Source of the DNA: Psococerastis gibbosa
Lineage: Eukaryota > Arthropoda > Insecta > Psocodea > Psocidae
Direction: 5' to 3'
NCBI GenBank assembly: GCA_963971405.1
Contig: OZ020488.1
Span: 24,137,089 to 24,201,088, forward strand
DNA: 64,000 bases
Shown: piece after piece, positions 22,689 to 37,600 of the stretch
Layout of the letters: every line of letters starts with the position of its first letter
How positions within the stretch are numbered: the first letter of the stretch is position 1
Translations under genes and position numbers: made by a program
Notes under the pieces: model-generated
Told to the model about the DNA's origin: nothing
What the model saw: only the letters and a program-made list of their open reading frames with translations
Database searches by the model: none

Positions 22689-25600
22689 CTACAAAGCATT
22701 GCTACCTCGAGTAAATCCGCGGCTAAACTCCGGAGTATTGACACTGGAATGGCCTGGGCTGTGAGTTCTGTAGCAGCTTCTGAAGAATGTGAGCATCAGA
22801 GTGCGGCGATATTTGGCGCTGAGTGCTGTGTAAAGCAGGAAATTAGCGGCAGCATTGATAGCCACCAAAAAGTTGGAAATGTTTCCCAAGATAAGTTGTA
22901 CTATTCTTTCTCGCCCCTTCGCTTCATGCGTGTAAATAGAGTTGTAAATGAGAATAATAGCCGTTGGAATCTGACAGATCAGGAAAAGAATCACAACAGC
23001 AATCAATGTTATTGTGATTTTGTTTTCAAGTCTTTGCGTGTTTGAAGTCTGATCCCTCTGAAAATAAAAATAAAAAAGAATGGAGAAAAGCCAAGTTCAA
23101 AAAGCTTGGTTGCACCATGATTTTGTGCTTACTGTTATGAAGGCTACTACAGATATAAAATCCTAGTGTACTATATAAATGAGGAATTATCTCAGTTGTC
23201 TATTGTACCTGAACAAGAACCCAGTAGCCAACATGGACGATATAGGGAAGACACGCTTGAATTACTACCTACTACTACTACATGTCTGTCATGAGCTGGA
23301 AAATGTTGAGATTTGAGGGCACCCTATCGTTGTAGCGATACCTACTGTACGATACACCATTTTCTTATCGGGATTCACAATTTATCGGGCATGAGCAGAA
23401 GTAATAAATTTCAATTCAATACAAAAAGCCTATGTAAATAGTCGTCTGAATAAATTATTACTGGGTATTCATTCCGACTTACTTGAGTCATCTGCCTCCT
23501 TGTTCTTGTACTTTGATGAACAGCTACGATAAGGAAAGTATTGAAGACAGCTAGTAGGACTAAAGGGAGAAAAACACAGCTGATGCTCCAAAATTGGTAG
23601 TAGATGGTACGATATGTCTCTGACCGTCCCAATGCTGAATGTGCTAGGCTTATGGTCACCTCCGCTAAGTTTTCTCTCTGCCTACAACTGCATTTTGTCA
23701 CCCATTCGAAAGGGGTAGTCACCTAAAAAAACAAAGATGGTCTGAATAAGGTTGTAATTTCTACGCCTCAATAACTTGAAGTTGATTGATTGATTTATTT
23801 CAATTTCTGCTGAACAATAGCTGCTATATAGTACTGAAGGTTTTCGTGTGTTGTGATCTAAGGTTTTGGGAAGTAATCGGGAAGTAATTTAATCAAAGTC
23901 AATAATCTACCTGCTGTAAACCTTTGTGTCGTAGGCGCTTTGTTGGTGGTCTGTTTGTGGTGGTTTGTTTGTTTGGTTGGTATTTTTAATTGAATGCGAT
24001 TTCGATGATACCTATGTTCCTATAATTAGTGCTGTTTTGGGTAGATCGAGTGCGATTTTATTGATTAGCTAGCTTCTCGATGCAAATTCCTTATGACTGA
24101 CTTACTGTGGCAAGGAAACTGAAAAAGTAGACTAGAATAATGGCCAGACGAGCCCGGGACTCGGTGCACAGCATTTTGCCATGCAGGGGGTGGCAAACAG
24201 CAATGTACCTCTCCACAGTAAATGTTACGGTCAGCCATATTGATGTGCTCGCTGTAATCAGAAAATCAAATTGGATTATATTGTTAGGGGTAGAGATTTT
24301 GTCTTTGGGTGTCTGGTAACTGGTAATCCTGTTATAAACAAAACACAGTAGATTATCAGTCACTTGTGGTTATGTTGGCCCGCGTTTGCCTTATTAGATT
24401 TATCACCTGAAAATAGCGTTGGAATGCTCTAATTCATCAAAAGCCACAATTTAGGTCCCGTGTATAGCAGGTGGTTTCGGGAGCGGGTCAGCAGTCTGAT
24501 CGAGGCGTTTATAATACCGGGGTTAAATAAATACCCTAGGATTATAACTGTAAACAAACAAATTTTGAATAGCACTTTCCATTATAAAATTATCTTGTTT
24601 ACCAGTGGATTAAATAAATACCGGTATTATAAACGCCCCGATCAGCAGCCTGATCGAGGCGATTATAACACCGGTATTTATTTAATCCCCTGGTTTTAAA
24701 AATGTAAACAAGATAATTTATAATAGAAAGTGCTATTCAAAATTTGTTTGTTTACAGTTATAATCCTAGGGTATTTATTTAACCCCGGTATTATAAACGC
24801 CTCGATCAGACTGCAGGCTGCAGGTGTAAAATAAACATAGGAAAAGGTTGTCATTCCGTGTTTACATTGGGCAGTGTTTCCTTCTTATAAACCCTCTGAA
24901 ACTTTTCTTGAAAAGAAACTGTGTTCTAAGTACGGTATGTAAATAAACAAACTGTTAGCTTTTCTTATATTTATTTTACGTCAGACCCGCTCCTGAAACC
25001 GTCTGCTAGCCCCACGGCCTATAACATATATACTGTACAGATATATATATAATAAGGTGTTGATCCCCACCCCTTTGGTTGTTATTTCCAAAATAATGCT
25101 ACTAATGTCGCATCGAAAATCAATCACGTACGTGACGGGAGGATGATTTTGTGATAATATTCCAATATTGAGGAGCTCGTGGACTTAACCAACAATGAAT
25201 AAACATGCCTCGGGGTGTGTTTCGAGCGTTTGCTGGCTATACTATGGTATAAATGGGAATATGAAACTTGTTTGAAATGGTCATGAATATTGGATTTTGA
25301 AACCCAATTTCCATACCGTTGGGATTTAAATGTCCTCGCCATGTGAAAACCATTGAGAAAATTAACGGCTCTCAGGCTTTGGACTTTATGAGTTGGAGTT
25401 TTATCCAAGCTTTGTCTCACAGTCCCAATCATTTTTGGGCCATCAGAGGATAATTTTCTACGTAAGCTAATGGTGCGTTCCACGTAGGATTGAGTCGGGC
25501 CTATGCTGTTGGCACCAATGAGCGACAGCAATCGATGTAATTGTATTGACAGTTGGGTACCTTATACTCTATCCTACCTACGTACGAGTATATAATACAC

Positions 25601-28600
25601 AGTATATACTTATCTCGTGTAATTTATAAAACATTTTATTTGACCACAGCACCATGGTTGATGACGGTTGTGTATTACGACTTTTTTTTTAGGAATTACA
25701 AGAGATAATTTATACAACGATAATACCGCCGTATTTAAATCGGCAAAGTAAGAATTTGACAAGTTAAAAAATATTGTAAAAGTATCAATGGGCTGTATTC
25801 TATATTTACTGTTGGGCCACTGAAATGCTGCGTGTAGGATTAGAAAAAAAATTTACGAACTGACTTAAATACTACCGTAGTTATTTTGGAATGTGTTGAT
25901 ACTTGCAATACGATAAATTTCCATTCAGTCGGTGTATTTAAGTACTATGCTGCTGCGGTCTTTTCTGGCTTTAGACGCAGAAAAATCGGCTGCTGGCCGC
26001 CTGCCAGTACTAATGTTTTCTCAAACAACCGACTTATTTGCGGTTATTTTGTAAAGTCCAAACAACTCCAAAGCACATCAGCCATCAGTCAAACAACTGA
26101 CTGGTAATAATAACAAAATTCACGGATATAATATTAAATGTACACAGAGGTGGAGCCGTCGGGTTCACCCTCCCTGCCCGGCATTTATTTGTCATGTAAC
26201 CAGTGAAGCTTGCTCAACATAGTTTATTATTATCTTTTTTTAAGACATTCGTATAGACGTAGGGCTAAAAGACCTATTGAATCTTGTCCAATGTCAACAA
26301 CGCTAGTAATTTTCTGACACGATAACTATTGTTTCCGCTCTGGTTTGGATGTTTTGTAAACTTTATTTTCCCTGTCCCCTGGAAATCTTTGCCTAACTTT
26401 GACATTATCGTCCTGAACTCGATTAAAAATGGCCGATATAGAAGTGCACTGTAGTAGTTTCAATGTCCAATAAGGCTTTGCAACCCTGTCAGTCGAGAAA
26501 TGCCGCGTTTTCCACCATAATGCTGCAATTTCCTTAATCAGCTTTTCCAGATTTTCTTCTCTCATTCAATTTTATTACCGACCCGCTCACTATTTTATCC
26601 TCTTATAAACCCACATCCTCTTCTATCCACTCCATTATTTCACCAGGTATTAGCCGCTGAAGGTCTATAAATACCGTACTGTAATAAACCCCTGATCCGG
26701 CATCTTTTGCATTTGGGTATATGAAAATGAAAAGGTTGACGTTTGTCCTTGCCACTGATATAAAAAGGTTCCCTGTCGGCGATTTTAAATTTAGAAAACT
26801 TTGCATTACTCGTATATGTCGGCAATTTTATTTTTAAGTGAGGGATATACAGGTACCTTGGACTCTATTATGCCGGGCTTAAGGACCAATGGGTTTTCAT
26901 GTTTTATGTTTTCCATTTTCGAAATTTCTGATTAACTGAAAAATATAGTCTCAGTTCTTGAACTTGAGTTGTTGAAAATAATGGTCACGAAGGATATCAG
27001 ATCGAACGAGTTCCAAAAGTGGCCTCGGCCACATAACTAAGGGTACTACGTGTAAATTTTAAGTAATTTGTTCACTTTGTAATATGTTTTCTTCTTTAAT
27101 TGTAATTATTTAAACTTGAACATCTTCTCTACTTTAATGTTAATTTATATTAAGTAAATTTAGGATTAGATTGTGGGGCCCATCACGGGAATGCCCAACC
27201 ACATTACTAAGAAGTTGTACAAGAAAAATAGTAAATAAATATATTTGATTTGATACTACAATAGAATTGCACATAAAAATGATTTCTTTATAAAATCTCA
27301 TTTGTGACTCTACGATTGAAATGTCTTGAGACATTTGACTTTGTGCAAAAAAGAACACTTGCTCTTAACGCCGTAATAAACAGTAGAATGAATATTACGA
27401 ATATTATTCAAATAATTATTCAAGAAATTGCAAGTGGAAACATGCTGCTATTTTATATTCTTGGTGTGCAGTAACATTTCAAAAGACAAATGAGAAGAAT
27501 GTGCTGCATATTCCTATGATCAGCCACAGAATTGCACTGATCCTATACGAATTGAGGTTGCCAAAAACCTGACAGAATCCGCAAAGCAATTGCTGGTCTG
27601 ATTGGAATTGGCAAACATGTATGGACATCACAGGGTTTCTCGCATGTGCTCTAATTACTCAAGGATTCTTTTTCGTCTGAGGTCAACGATTAGTAAATAG
27701 TTGGCAGCAACTCCCTACATATTATCGTCCAGCGCTTTCCTCTTCCGTTCTTGATACGGTCGAGCTACTGCCCCTTGCTTCAGTTGATCCATGAACTCCA
27801 TAGCCGCCCGCTTCTACTTGCTTCTTCCACATTGTCACAAAAAGTTCGTATCTTGCTCACTGCAGACCCCTTTTTAAAGCCGCTAGAGTCCTCACTGTTC
27901 ATGGCCAGTATGTCTTTAATTGTCTTATGGCCGTAAAGATGAATCCTGGATTGCCAGCTCGGAGTACAGTGCACTCCTATAATACGCGGTCGGCAAAAGG
28001 GTTTGATATGCCTAGGCGTCGCCTAAACAAGTCAAGGGATTCTTATCCGATACTTGCACACCGGCTTTACAATAAGCTACCATTTTTAGTAAGTCAGTTG
28101 GATCCAGCTTGTTTCAGAACATACATTAAGAGCAGACTTATTGACGTCTCACTATATAATTTGGATGAGTACGACCCCAGGAGCTGGACTATTCAAGTAC
28201 CTCCTCCTTCTTTCGTACAAAACCCTCTCGGGTGGCTATTTTTGTTTGACACGGTCGATCTGGCTCTGGCTGGTCAGGGACTCTAATTTTTGTATTGTAT
28301 TGTACTGTGCCCTCAATGACGTGTGTTCCAGATTTTTTGCGTCTTAACAAATGCCATCCCCATTTCGCTCTTCTATTTTTTATATGAGGTAGCAGGTAGC
28401 AGCTTCTAACACTCCCTCCAACTAATCCGAAGCATCCTTCCGTAACACCATATTTCAAACGCTTCTAGCCTTCAGTTCATATCTGTTCATATCTGCCATA
28501 GTCCAGGTTTCACATCCGTATAATAAAACACTCCATATGCAGGTTTTTAGGAACTGTTTCCTGATGCTTAGTCTTATGTTGGCAGATTCCATGACACTTA

Positions 28601-31600
28601 CAGTATATAATACCATACTAACAAACCAATACGAGAATTTGTAAGATAAGATTAACTAGGTACTTACTCGCAGCATCAGTCAGCCAGAGACCAAAAGGGC
28701 GGTAGACCCAGTAGTAATAGTAATCAGGATGTTTGATGTTAGGATAGTGCTCCCATGACACCGTAAATACGAAAATAAGGTAGAGGAGGTCGGATATGGC
28801 AAGTGCTGTCAGGTACGTGTTGGTCGAACTGCGCATGCTCCGCCGCGACAGCACGGCGACTGTCACACCTGCAACAGTCACAGCATGATTATATACTATG
28901 GGTTCCAGTGACTGGATCTCCTACGACCAGACCACCCGGACACCCTTTCTACCTCAATTTTTATAGGAAAGTGAAATAGCTCGAGTGTTGGAAGCTTATG
29001 ACAGTTAGTTGTATTTTCTCTTAGTTATGTCAAAGTTTTAAAGAGTTTGATGCACATAGGCTATTTCCAGTTTGTATTTAGGCTATACTTACGTCACATA
29101 TAAGCAATGCCTAGTATATTTTAAATTATAGGCTGGGTGAACACTGAGTAGTCATGCAAGAACCATCGATTTTAATGTTCCCACTGAATCTGCTATACAT
29201 ACTCCTCTTTGCCTTAGGACTCCAAAAATGTTCCAACGTTCGCGTGTAGCTTTTGAACACCATTATGTCCTATAACATTTCATTTGAGCTAAGTTAAAGG
29301 ATAAACCTTTGTGATTCGAATGATTCGATCATTTGTAGCACTGTTTCGCACAGTTTTAGTTTTGAAAATGTCCTCTCAACTGAGGCCGTAGTGACAGGGA
29401 GGGTTGTTAAAATTTTATTTTACAAACTGAAAAAACATCTCTTGTAGGGGAAGGGGGGGGGGGGGTGGTAGGGTCTCTCTTGGGTGAAAATATAGTTGCG
29501 AAATAGTAGGTTTTAAGAATTACATGTACACATGCAAGGCCGTAGCCAGGATTTTTTTCTCGGGGGAGGGGGGGAGGTTTAGAAATTTCATTGAGTATTA
29601 CATAGTGGTTTTTATTTTTCCTCTCAAAATCCGATTCTATCTAGTATGAAGCCATTTCATTTCGGGGGGGGGGGGGGGTTTGAACCCCATGAACCCCCCT
29701 TGGCTACGGCCATGTACACATGCATTTATTTCCTACTGTTTCGGATTTAAGCATAGGTGACCACTGACCGCCTAGGGGCACCCATCAGTAAAGGGTCCAA
29801 ATTTAAGGGAAACGGTTACCTTACTGACTATAATACCCAATGTTAGCCAACTTTTGTTTTAGAAATGTTAACTATTGTAATCCTCTTTACAGATTTGAAA
29901 TTTAAATTCAGATTTAAATTCGTACATAGCCATAACTCCGTCTTTTAAAATGTACTTGGTTAAGTCATGCTTTCGCCTGTTATATTGCGCCAATGGTAAG
30001 CTTGTCTCAGCTTGTTCATTATCTCTTGTATAGCCGGTGTAGGTTGATATCGAGGAGGACGTATACCAGTTTGACAATGACCAAAAATTCATAGGGAAAC
30101 AATATAAAGAACCGGTCCGAGTTTACCCGAACATGCTTTCTAATTTATAAATTAGTAGATATAGACATGTGTAATTTCATAGGAAATAATTTCCCTATGG
30201 TTAAATTTCAGATCCCTCGAGGGGTGGGGGTCCACCTAAATATATTAAAAACCCCTTAAAACTCAATTGCATATTCTGGAACGAACAGACCAATACATTG
30301 TAACAGTAATAACAATGACACATGGCACGTAATGTTTTGGAGCGTGAATTTTCCATAATTTTTTGCACAGAAGCAAATATTTTTTCTGAGAATGCAACCT
30401 GTCCGTTCTTGCACCCTATTGAACACCTCAAACATATCTGAAGGTAGAAATCATCGATACAAAGGTTCAGCAGAAAAATATTTTTTAGTCATTTTTCATG
30501 AAAATTGAGTTATTTTTATTTTTTTACCCCCAGAAGCCAACTATCAAGGGGCAAGCGACCCCCCATTTTGTTAACCTTAATAACGACTACAATATATGTG
30601 AATTTAAAAGAAATCATTGGAGCCATTTTTGAGAAATAATTTTTTTAGACGTTTTTTTGGAGTTTTTTGAGAATAAAACCCCCCCAAATTGAGTTAGCCC
30701 AAAATAAAAATAAAAAGGTTCCGAGGTATGATTTTTGTGAACCTAAATGCCAAATTTCATTAAAATCGCCCGAGTAGTTTGCCCGGAAATCGATGAACAG
30801 ACAGACATTTCGTAAAAACCACATTTTTGGGTTCCTAGGACCTCAAAACGTGTAAATCCGTTGAAATCTCGGAATCGAAAATTTCGACCATCACAAAGCT
30901 TTCCTTATACTACGTATAAATTGGAAAGCAATAATGGTCGAAATCCATGGGGTCGTTGGCATTGTACAAGGGATCAAAGGGCCACTCTATACGTAGGCCT
31001 CAGTTCTTAAAAAGTACTTCAGGACGTTATTATTATAATTATTATATAGTAACCATTAGTTGTACTGCCCCTTGATGCGTGATGAGGTATAATGGTTGCA
31101 GTCAATGGATATAATAATACCACTGGATTGTGTTTAAACCTGCTGATGCTTATGGGCTTATCATCAAAGGGGCTTATCCATTCGCTGCTCAGTACTACTG
31201 AGTAGATTATCCTCTACAATATTATCGTGATTGTACACACACATATTCACTGTACGACTCTCAATACTGTACTGTACATATCTGTGCCCCCCCCCCCCCC
31301 CAGAAAAACCAGTGAAGACTAGTTAAAATGCACTTGCCACGTAAAACAAATACAAATAGTTACCATAGCATGGAACCACCCCCTCCCCCCGAGAAATATT
31401 TAATTATTTCTGGGTTCTGGGTCCGCCCTTGATACATATGAAATGAAAAAGTTTCATTTTCAGTTCTTTAAAATGTTACGGGCTAAGCTCATATGCAAAT
31501 CAAGGGGGCCCATACAATAGTGGTAATCATTCACCGTCAAAGCAACTTTTGCCTTCAAAATTGTAAATTGGACAATAAGGATGAGGCAGGGATTCCCTCG

Positions 31601-34600
31601 TGAGTGGAGCCCACTTTTTCTCAAAGAATCCGACAGCTTTATTTCCCCGAGGATGCCAGACTGACTTCAGTAATTAAATTTGGGAGATTTTCTAAGGAAA
31701 TATAACGAAGCCCCCATGGCATAAAATGCGTATTCTATTCTGTTGGTGCAGGTTGTTGCTGTTGGCTTTTTGCACCTATTGAACTGCACGAGTAGAAATA
31801 GAATGTACACGTAGTGCGAAAAGCAGATACATTAGGCTAGCAGTGATACAGGTATGTCTAACTTACCAAAGTTCATGCCATTCGACTGGCTCAAGTCCTT
31901 TAAAAAAGGCTCTGAATTTTGGTGGTAGTAGGTAAAATGTGGCTAGAACATTATGTTAACGGCCAATGTGATAATAATATAGCTGTAGCAAATCATGCTT
32001 CGGAGGGCATGTAAAGCATGCGGTCCTAGTTGAGTGTAAGAGGTTGGCTTATTATTTATTTATTTATTTATTTATTATATATTATGATGGTGGCAACAAT
32101 AAACGGACATGATCAATACTTTCATTTCCTTCTTTCCTTTAAAAAGGTTAAATTTCGTACAAACAATTTAATGAATGTATCCGATTAACCTCTTCAATCG
32201 CCTCACTAGTCACCTAATAGATACTTCTATTGAGTAGCGACACGTCTCCGACCGCAAGGTGTGTAGATACTCGCACAAGTACAACCACGCTACCACCTTG
32301 CCACCGAAGTCGCAGCCCGCAGGACACCAGACAGGATACCAGAAGCTCCAAAAGAGGGTGGTGCGACATCTTTGTGGTGGCCTGCCTAGAGAGGCTGTGT
32401 ATTCTGACAGTACCATCTCTCTATGTTCTAGAGGCGTACACTCACGTGAAGAAGGTATCTGGTACCATTCCTAGGCTGGGAGACGCTCAAGCCTATGGTA
32501 CTAGTTAGAGGCAGGGAGAACTTCGAGATCCCTTTATAGGTATATAGAACTAGCAGGCATGAGTGGAAACCAGTCTACGCGGGTGCTAGATACTTCCAAG
32601 AGCTGCCCAGGAACATTAGAAGGGTAGTAGGTATAGTACGAGAAGTTCGCGAGGTTATCTTTTAAGGACTTTTTATGGACCCAGGCCTACTTATAGTGGC
32701 CCATAGGTTTCTTGCCCAATGCCAGCGACCCCATGGATTTCGGACATTATTTGTATTGTTTCCGTAAGAATTTTTATTATTATTTATTTTATTTTATTAT
32801 ACATTGGTATACGTTCGTGATGTCAACCGGCTACATAATGGACGATCTGAGAGAAGCTCACCATTAACGCAATGAAACAGGCGAAGGCATGACTTAACCA
32901 AAGGTATAGTACAGTTCAGAAGAAAACTAAGGCAACATCTTTTTGAGGAATGTTTGTATCGTGATTTCTGATATTCTTCATTATGTTCCTCAAAGCGGAT
33001 AGTATTGATATTTGATATTTGTCGTGTTTTGTGCGTTGCAGGTATATAGGTTAGGTTTAAGTTATTTGGACGTCTATTGTATTCATAATCAGCCATTATA
33101 TATAATATGTATGTTCTATTCTATTATATATATATATACCTAAAGAGTGATCGTTGGCATACTAAACTGTTTTCCTGTTGCCATAAGGCATAGGCCGTTC
33201 TACACACAGCTCTACACGTACATAAATACATAGGCTGTTGTTCATAACAAAACTATCACTAAGCAGACTGGATACTTAGTTGTAAAAGCTAGAAATAAAA
33301 AAGGTTAATTAAATTCCGCTAAAATAAGCATTGAATGAATGAACACCTAAGAAACAAATAATAATCATAATTTTCCCTAGAGTCTCCGCTCGAGACAATT
33401 CCGTAGAATAAAAAACAGGAAAAGTAACTAAAGAAGAAATGGGACATCACGTTTCAGATACATTCATCTGTCCGTAGTTCATGCGGGGAAAGAGTAGAAT
33501 GTCCAATTTCGTTGTAATTCTATACTGTACCCATTGCAGAACTTCAGTTGTAGGGCTTTGTAAGCATTTCTTACATTGGAAAAATAAATGGAAATGTTTT
33601 TATTGAGAGCGTATTTCGCCTTTACGTTGGGTCTTAAATTCTAATATATATGCTTTAAATCGCAGTCTAATACTAATACGACATTCCGTTGCAATATCGT
33701 ACGATATACTGCAAAGCTAAATGAGATTTTCCTAAAACATCCTTACCGTCTCGTCAGAGGGGTGGCTCATGTGTCTGAACCCTGGCATACTATGCAAACT
33801 CATTTGCTTTCGGGAATCTCTGCCGTACATAGGAACATTACTTCTGATTGCAAATGTTTACTAACTGGCTAGGTCAAGTTGGTTGCTCGGACATGTAGAG
33901 TAGTGAACGGACCCTGACTTTCACCCGAAAAAGCGTTCGAGTCTCACGCTTACTGCATTGAAACGGATGTAACACAGGCGGTCCCCGGCCTTCCTGGTTT
34001 GTTTTATAGCTCTAACTCCGCTAGATTACCTTAGCAATATAACAAACGGTGTATACCAACTGTATTTTATTTTATTTGTAACATGTACAATCCATAAAGG
34101 ACAGTTTTGAAAAATTCAATTTCTCAAAATTAAATATCGATCGTACAGCCATTAATTAGGTGTCATATGTTTCATAGACTGTCCCGAGCCATTTTAATTT
34201 AATTATTTTTTGTTTTCTTTTTATTAGGGCTCTGTATTAGACAGGTATTGTCATCCGCCATTTTTTATCCATTATAAGTCTGGTGTGTAAGCCATGCATT
34301 GGGAGTTTACCCATTTATTATTATAGAAATTTATCGTTGTTTATTTATTTTTATTTACAAAACATCCTACCAATTAGGGTAGTGTTTAATAAAAAAAATA
34401 AAAAAACGTGTTTTCGTTTTTTTCAATTTTTTGCATTTCTTAAAAATAATTACAATACTTACCATATAGGAAATATAGGATAAAAAATGGCGGATGACAT
34501 ACGCGGGTATATAGTGCCTTACTTTTTATAATTTTATTGTAATTGTCAACAATTCTATGGGCTGCAGGATGTTTTCTCTTTATACAGTAGTTCGATAATT

Positions 34601-37600
34601 ACTGTCTCCTGTATATTTTACGTAATTTTGTAAAACAAAATTGTACCATGAAGGAATTTAAATTCTACTGAAATTTTCTGTTTAAGATTTGCATTTTATT
34701 GGAATTTTTAGGTCTGTTTGTAAATAAATGGTCATTTATTTATTTATATTTATTTATTTATTGAGGCACCCTCCAGGCTGAGTTTAGGCTGAGAGATGAA
34801 TTGACAGCACTTACTCCGCTTAGTTGGTGCAGTAATAAAACAAAAAACTTTAAATCTCCTAAAACATAAATTTAAACAGCCAAATTCCCAATTATTAAAT
34901 TTGTGATTGCCCGTGTGGAGGGAGGGGGGGGGGGAGTGGAGTATGTAAAGACCGCATGTGACCAAGGGTGCAATTTGAAGGCATGGCGCCCCTGTTCTGA
35001 TGAGGCATTCAACTGTCAAGGTCCTGTTTTATATTGTGCGGGCTCCACCTTAGACTGCCCCCTCTCCTGGTTTAGCCAAATCTTTCAGAATCTGGGAAAC
35101 TGCAAAGTGATATAATTTGAAGACTGAAAAGTGCCGTCAAAGTTTGCAGAAGTTAAGTCGCACAAAATTGAGGTGTTGCAGTGTTTTTGTTGCTCAAATG
35201 TGTACAATGTGCACAAACTCTATAGAGGAAAAGTTTTTTAGATGCTTCCGTAAGTCCGTAACTCACTTGTGGTTCCTTAAGTTACTTAACCGGCTTCTGT
35301 GGCAAGTTGGTGGTGTGCTTGTACTTATGCGATCGGAGGCATGTCGTAACTCGACACATGTATTATTAAGTTACTTAGCGAGGCGACTGAAGAGGTTCCT
35401 CAGATAAATTCATTAAATTGTTTGCATACGATTAATATTTTTTTTTTAAAGAAAAATTAAAGTCTTTTAGGTCAAAAGTGGAAATACCGTTTCGTTTAAG
35501 AGCTTAAGGGCGCGACGTCTATTACGTGGAATTGGACAGACTCCAGATCTAAATCCTACGACTGCGGGTTGCACTTTAATTAATTAATGTCATATAGGGT
35601 CTAGGCCTATGATTGCTCGTGATACTTAAGCGGTTTTTTTGGTGCCAGCTGAGTCACGTGACTCTGTCGTAAGGATGGGGGATTATGGGTGGTGCCTTGG
35701 GATAGAAAATCGCCCTTGTTATGCCGAAATTTTCTAAATTATCTACATTGCCTTTCTCATAAATCGCATTAACTGTAATTATTTTAATGTCTGGTAAATA
35801 GTGAATTAATGTATTTTTTTAAATGTAGTAGTTGGTAGGTAGCCTACAGGCCTAGACGGGTTCGGTATCCATTGTCACAAATGATTTATGCATAATAACA
35901 GTGGGAAAACGTGAAAAATAATTGGACTAGACCAAAATTATAACGAATAATGTCATTTGTATATAATAATAATAACTTAAATATGAAAGTATAGAACTTG
36001 AAATTATGCAATTAAACTGCTCTTTAAATCAGTAAGGCAAACTTGCAACTTTTAATAAAAGTAAAAAATAATAAAATTTATGGTCAAGAGTACTTTGGAT
36101 TTTGAAGGCCAAATCCAAATGAATGGCCCAATATTTTGAAGTGATGATCTGGCAACAGATCAGAGACAGAAGTGCACGTACGCAAACGTTAACCGCCAAT
36201 CATCGCCAAGACTCGAACGATAGTTTGACCCCCAGAATAGACCAACTGCGGGCCTACTATGCTGTTGGGTATTAGCTTATTCTTGGGGTTAAAATTGTAA
36301 ACAAAAAAATCTTGAATAGCATATTCCATTGTAAAATTATCTTGTTTACATTTTTAATCCCAGGTTAAGATTAAAAATAATCGCCACAGTAGGCCCACTG
36401 ATAATATTTAATAATATTTTCATGTTTCTGCGCTTGGGTAAATTTCTCGGCTAGATTTAAATTGAGGCAAGAGACCAGTCTAGTGTACTTTTTAAAATAA
36501 TAATTCCCTTGGTTAAATACAAGTACATGCCTGCTAATCTATACATACTAGTCGTGACTTGCGACTATAATTAAGTTATGGCAATGTTTAAGAAAAAACT
36601 ACACGCATTCTTTTAGTTGGTATCAGTTGATGTATACGATATTTTATTGTACAATAGTATTACAGGCTATATAGACATACCCCTAAAGAAAATTCGTATC
36701 AAAATATATTACTGGTACCAAATCTTAAGAGCCGAGATTCAGGTCACCTGGATAGGCCTATCTATTGGATAACACAGACAGTTAAGCCCTGAAGGAGTGC
36801 CCCAATAATGTCATGCTGTACTGCTGCTGGATAAAAATGATGAAACTAGAAACATTATAGAAAATATTATCTATGGGAACCAATTTCGAGATGTCTTTGA
36901 TATCTTCCTTTGAGGTTTCATAGTACAGTATAGTTCCATTCTGTCAAAAGCATATCTAGTCAAAATGTACGGCTATGAATTTGGCGATTTAACGGAAATT
37001 AGGGCTCTATTACTTTGCGATTCACAGGCTTACAGACCAGATCTGTGATAATAGTAATAACCCTAGTGGTAGTAAATACTAAATAATATATACACATTTC
37101 TGTTAAATTATACAATCAAGTAATCAACAAGAAATTATAAAATGAAATCGTCCAAATTTCGTCAAAATCAGGTAGTTCTGTCATTGTGCTAGTGCCTCAG
37201 TGACAGTGAAAAGGCCTTACGAATGTTCAATTTTACATTGTTGGCAGCAAATGACCAAATCACGATAAAAAGTAAAAAGAAATCTGTCATTTTTCTTGGC
37301 AATACAGAAAAATTGGTTGCCCAATACTTCTTTTACAATCAAGCCATCATTGAGAGTTCGTAATAATGCAAGCAATAGGCCTACATTACCTGCATTTTTT
37401 CATTCACTAGGGCAATTTATATTTTCTCGAGGGAACACGAGCCGCCCTCTCTGTTCTTTAATAAAGGTGTATTGTCTCTGCTGAAAGCCGATATTAATAT
37501 CAGCCATCTTCCATTTACGATATTACTGCAAAGTGACTTCTCAAAAATCAAACTTAATCAAAATTGCCTTCCTCAAATGAAAGAGCAATCTACTGCACAG

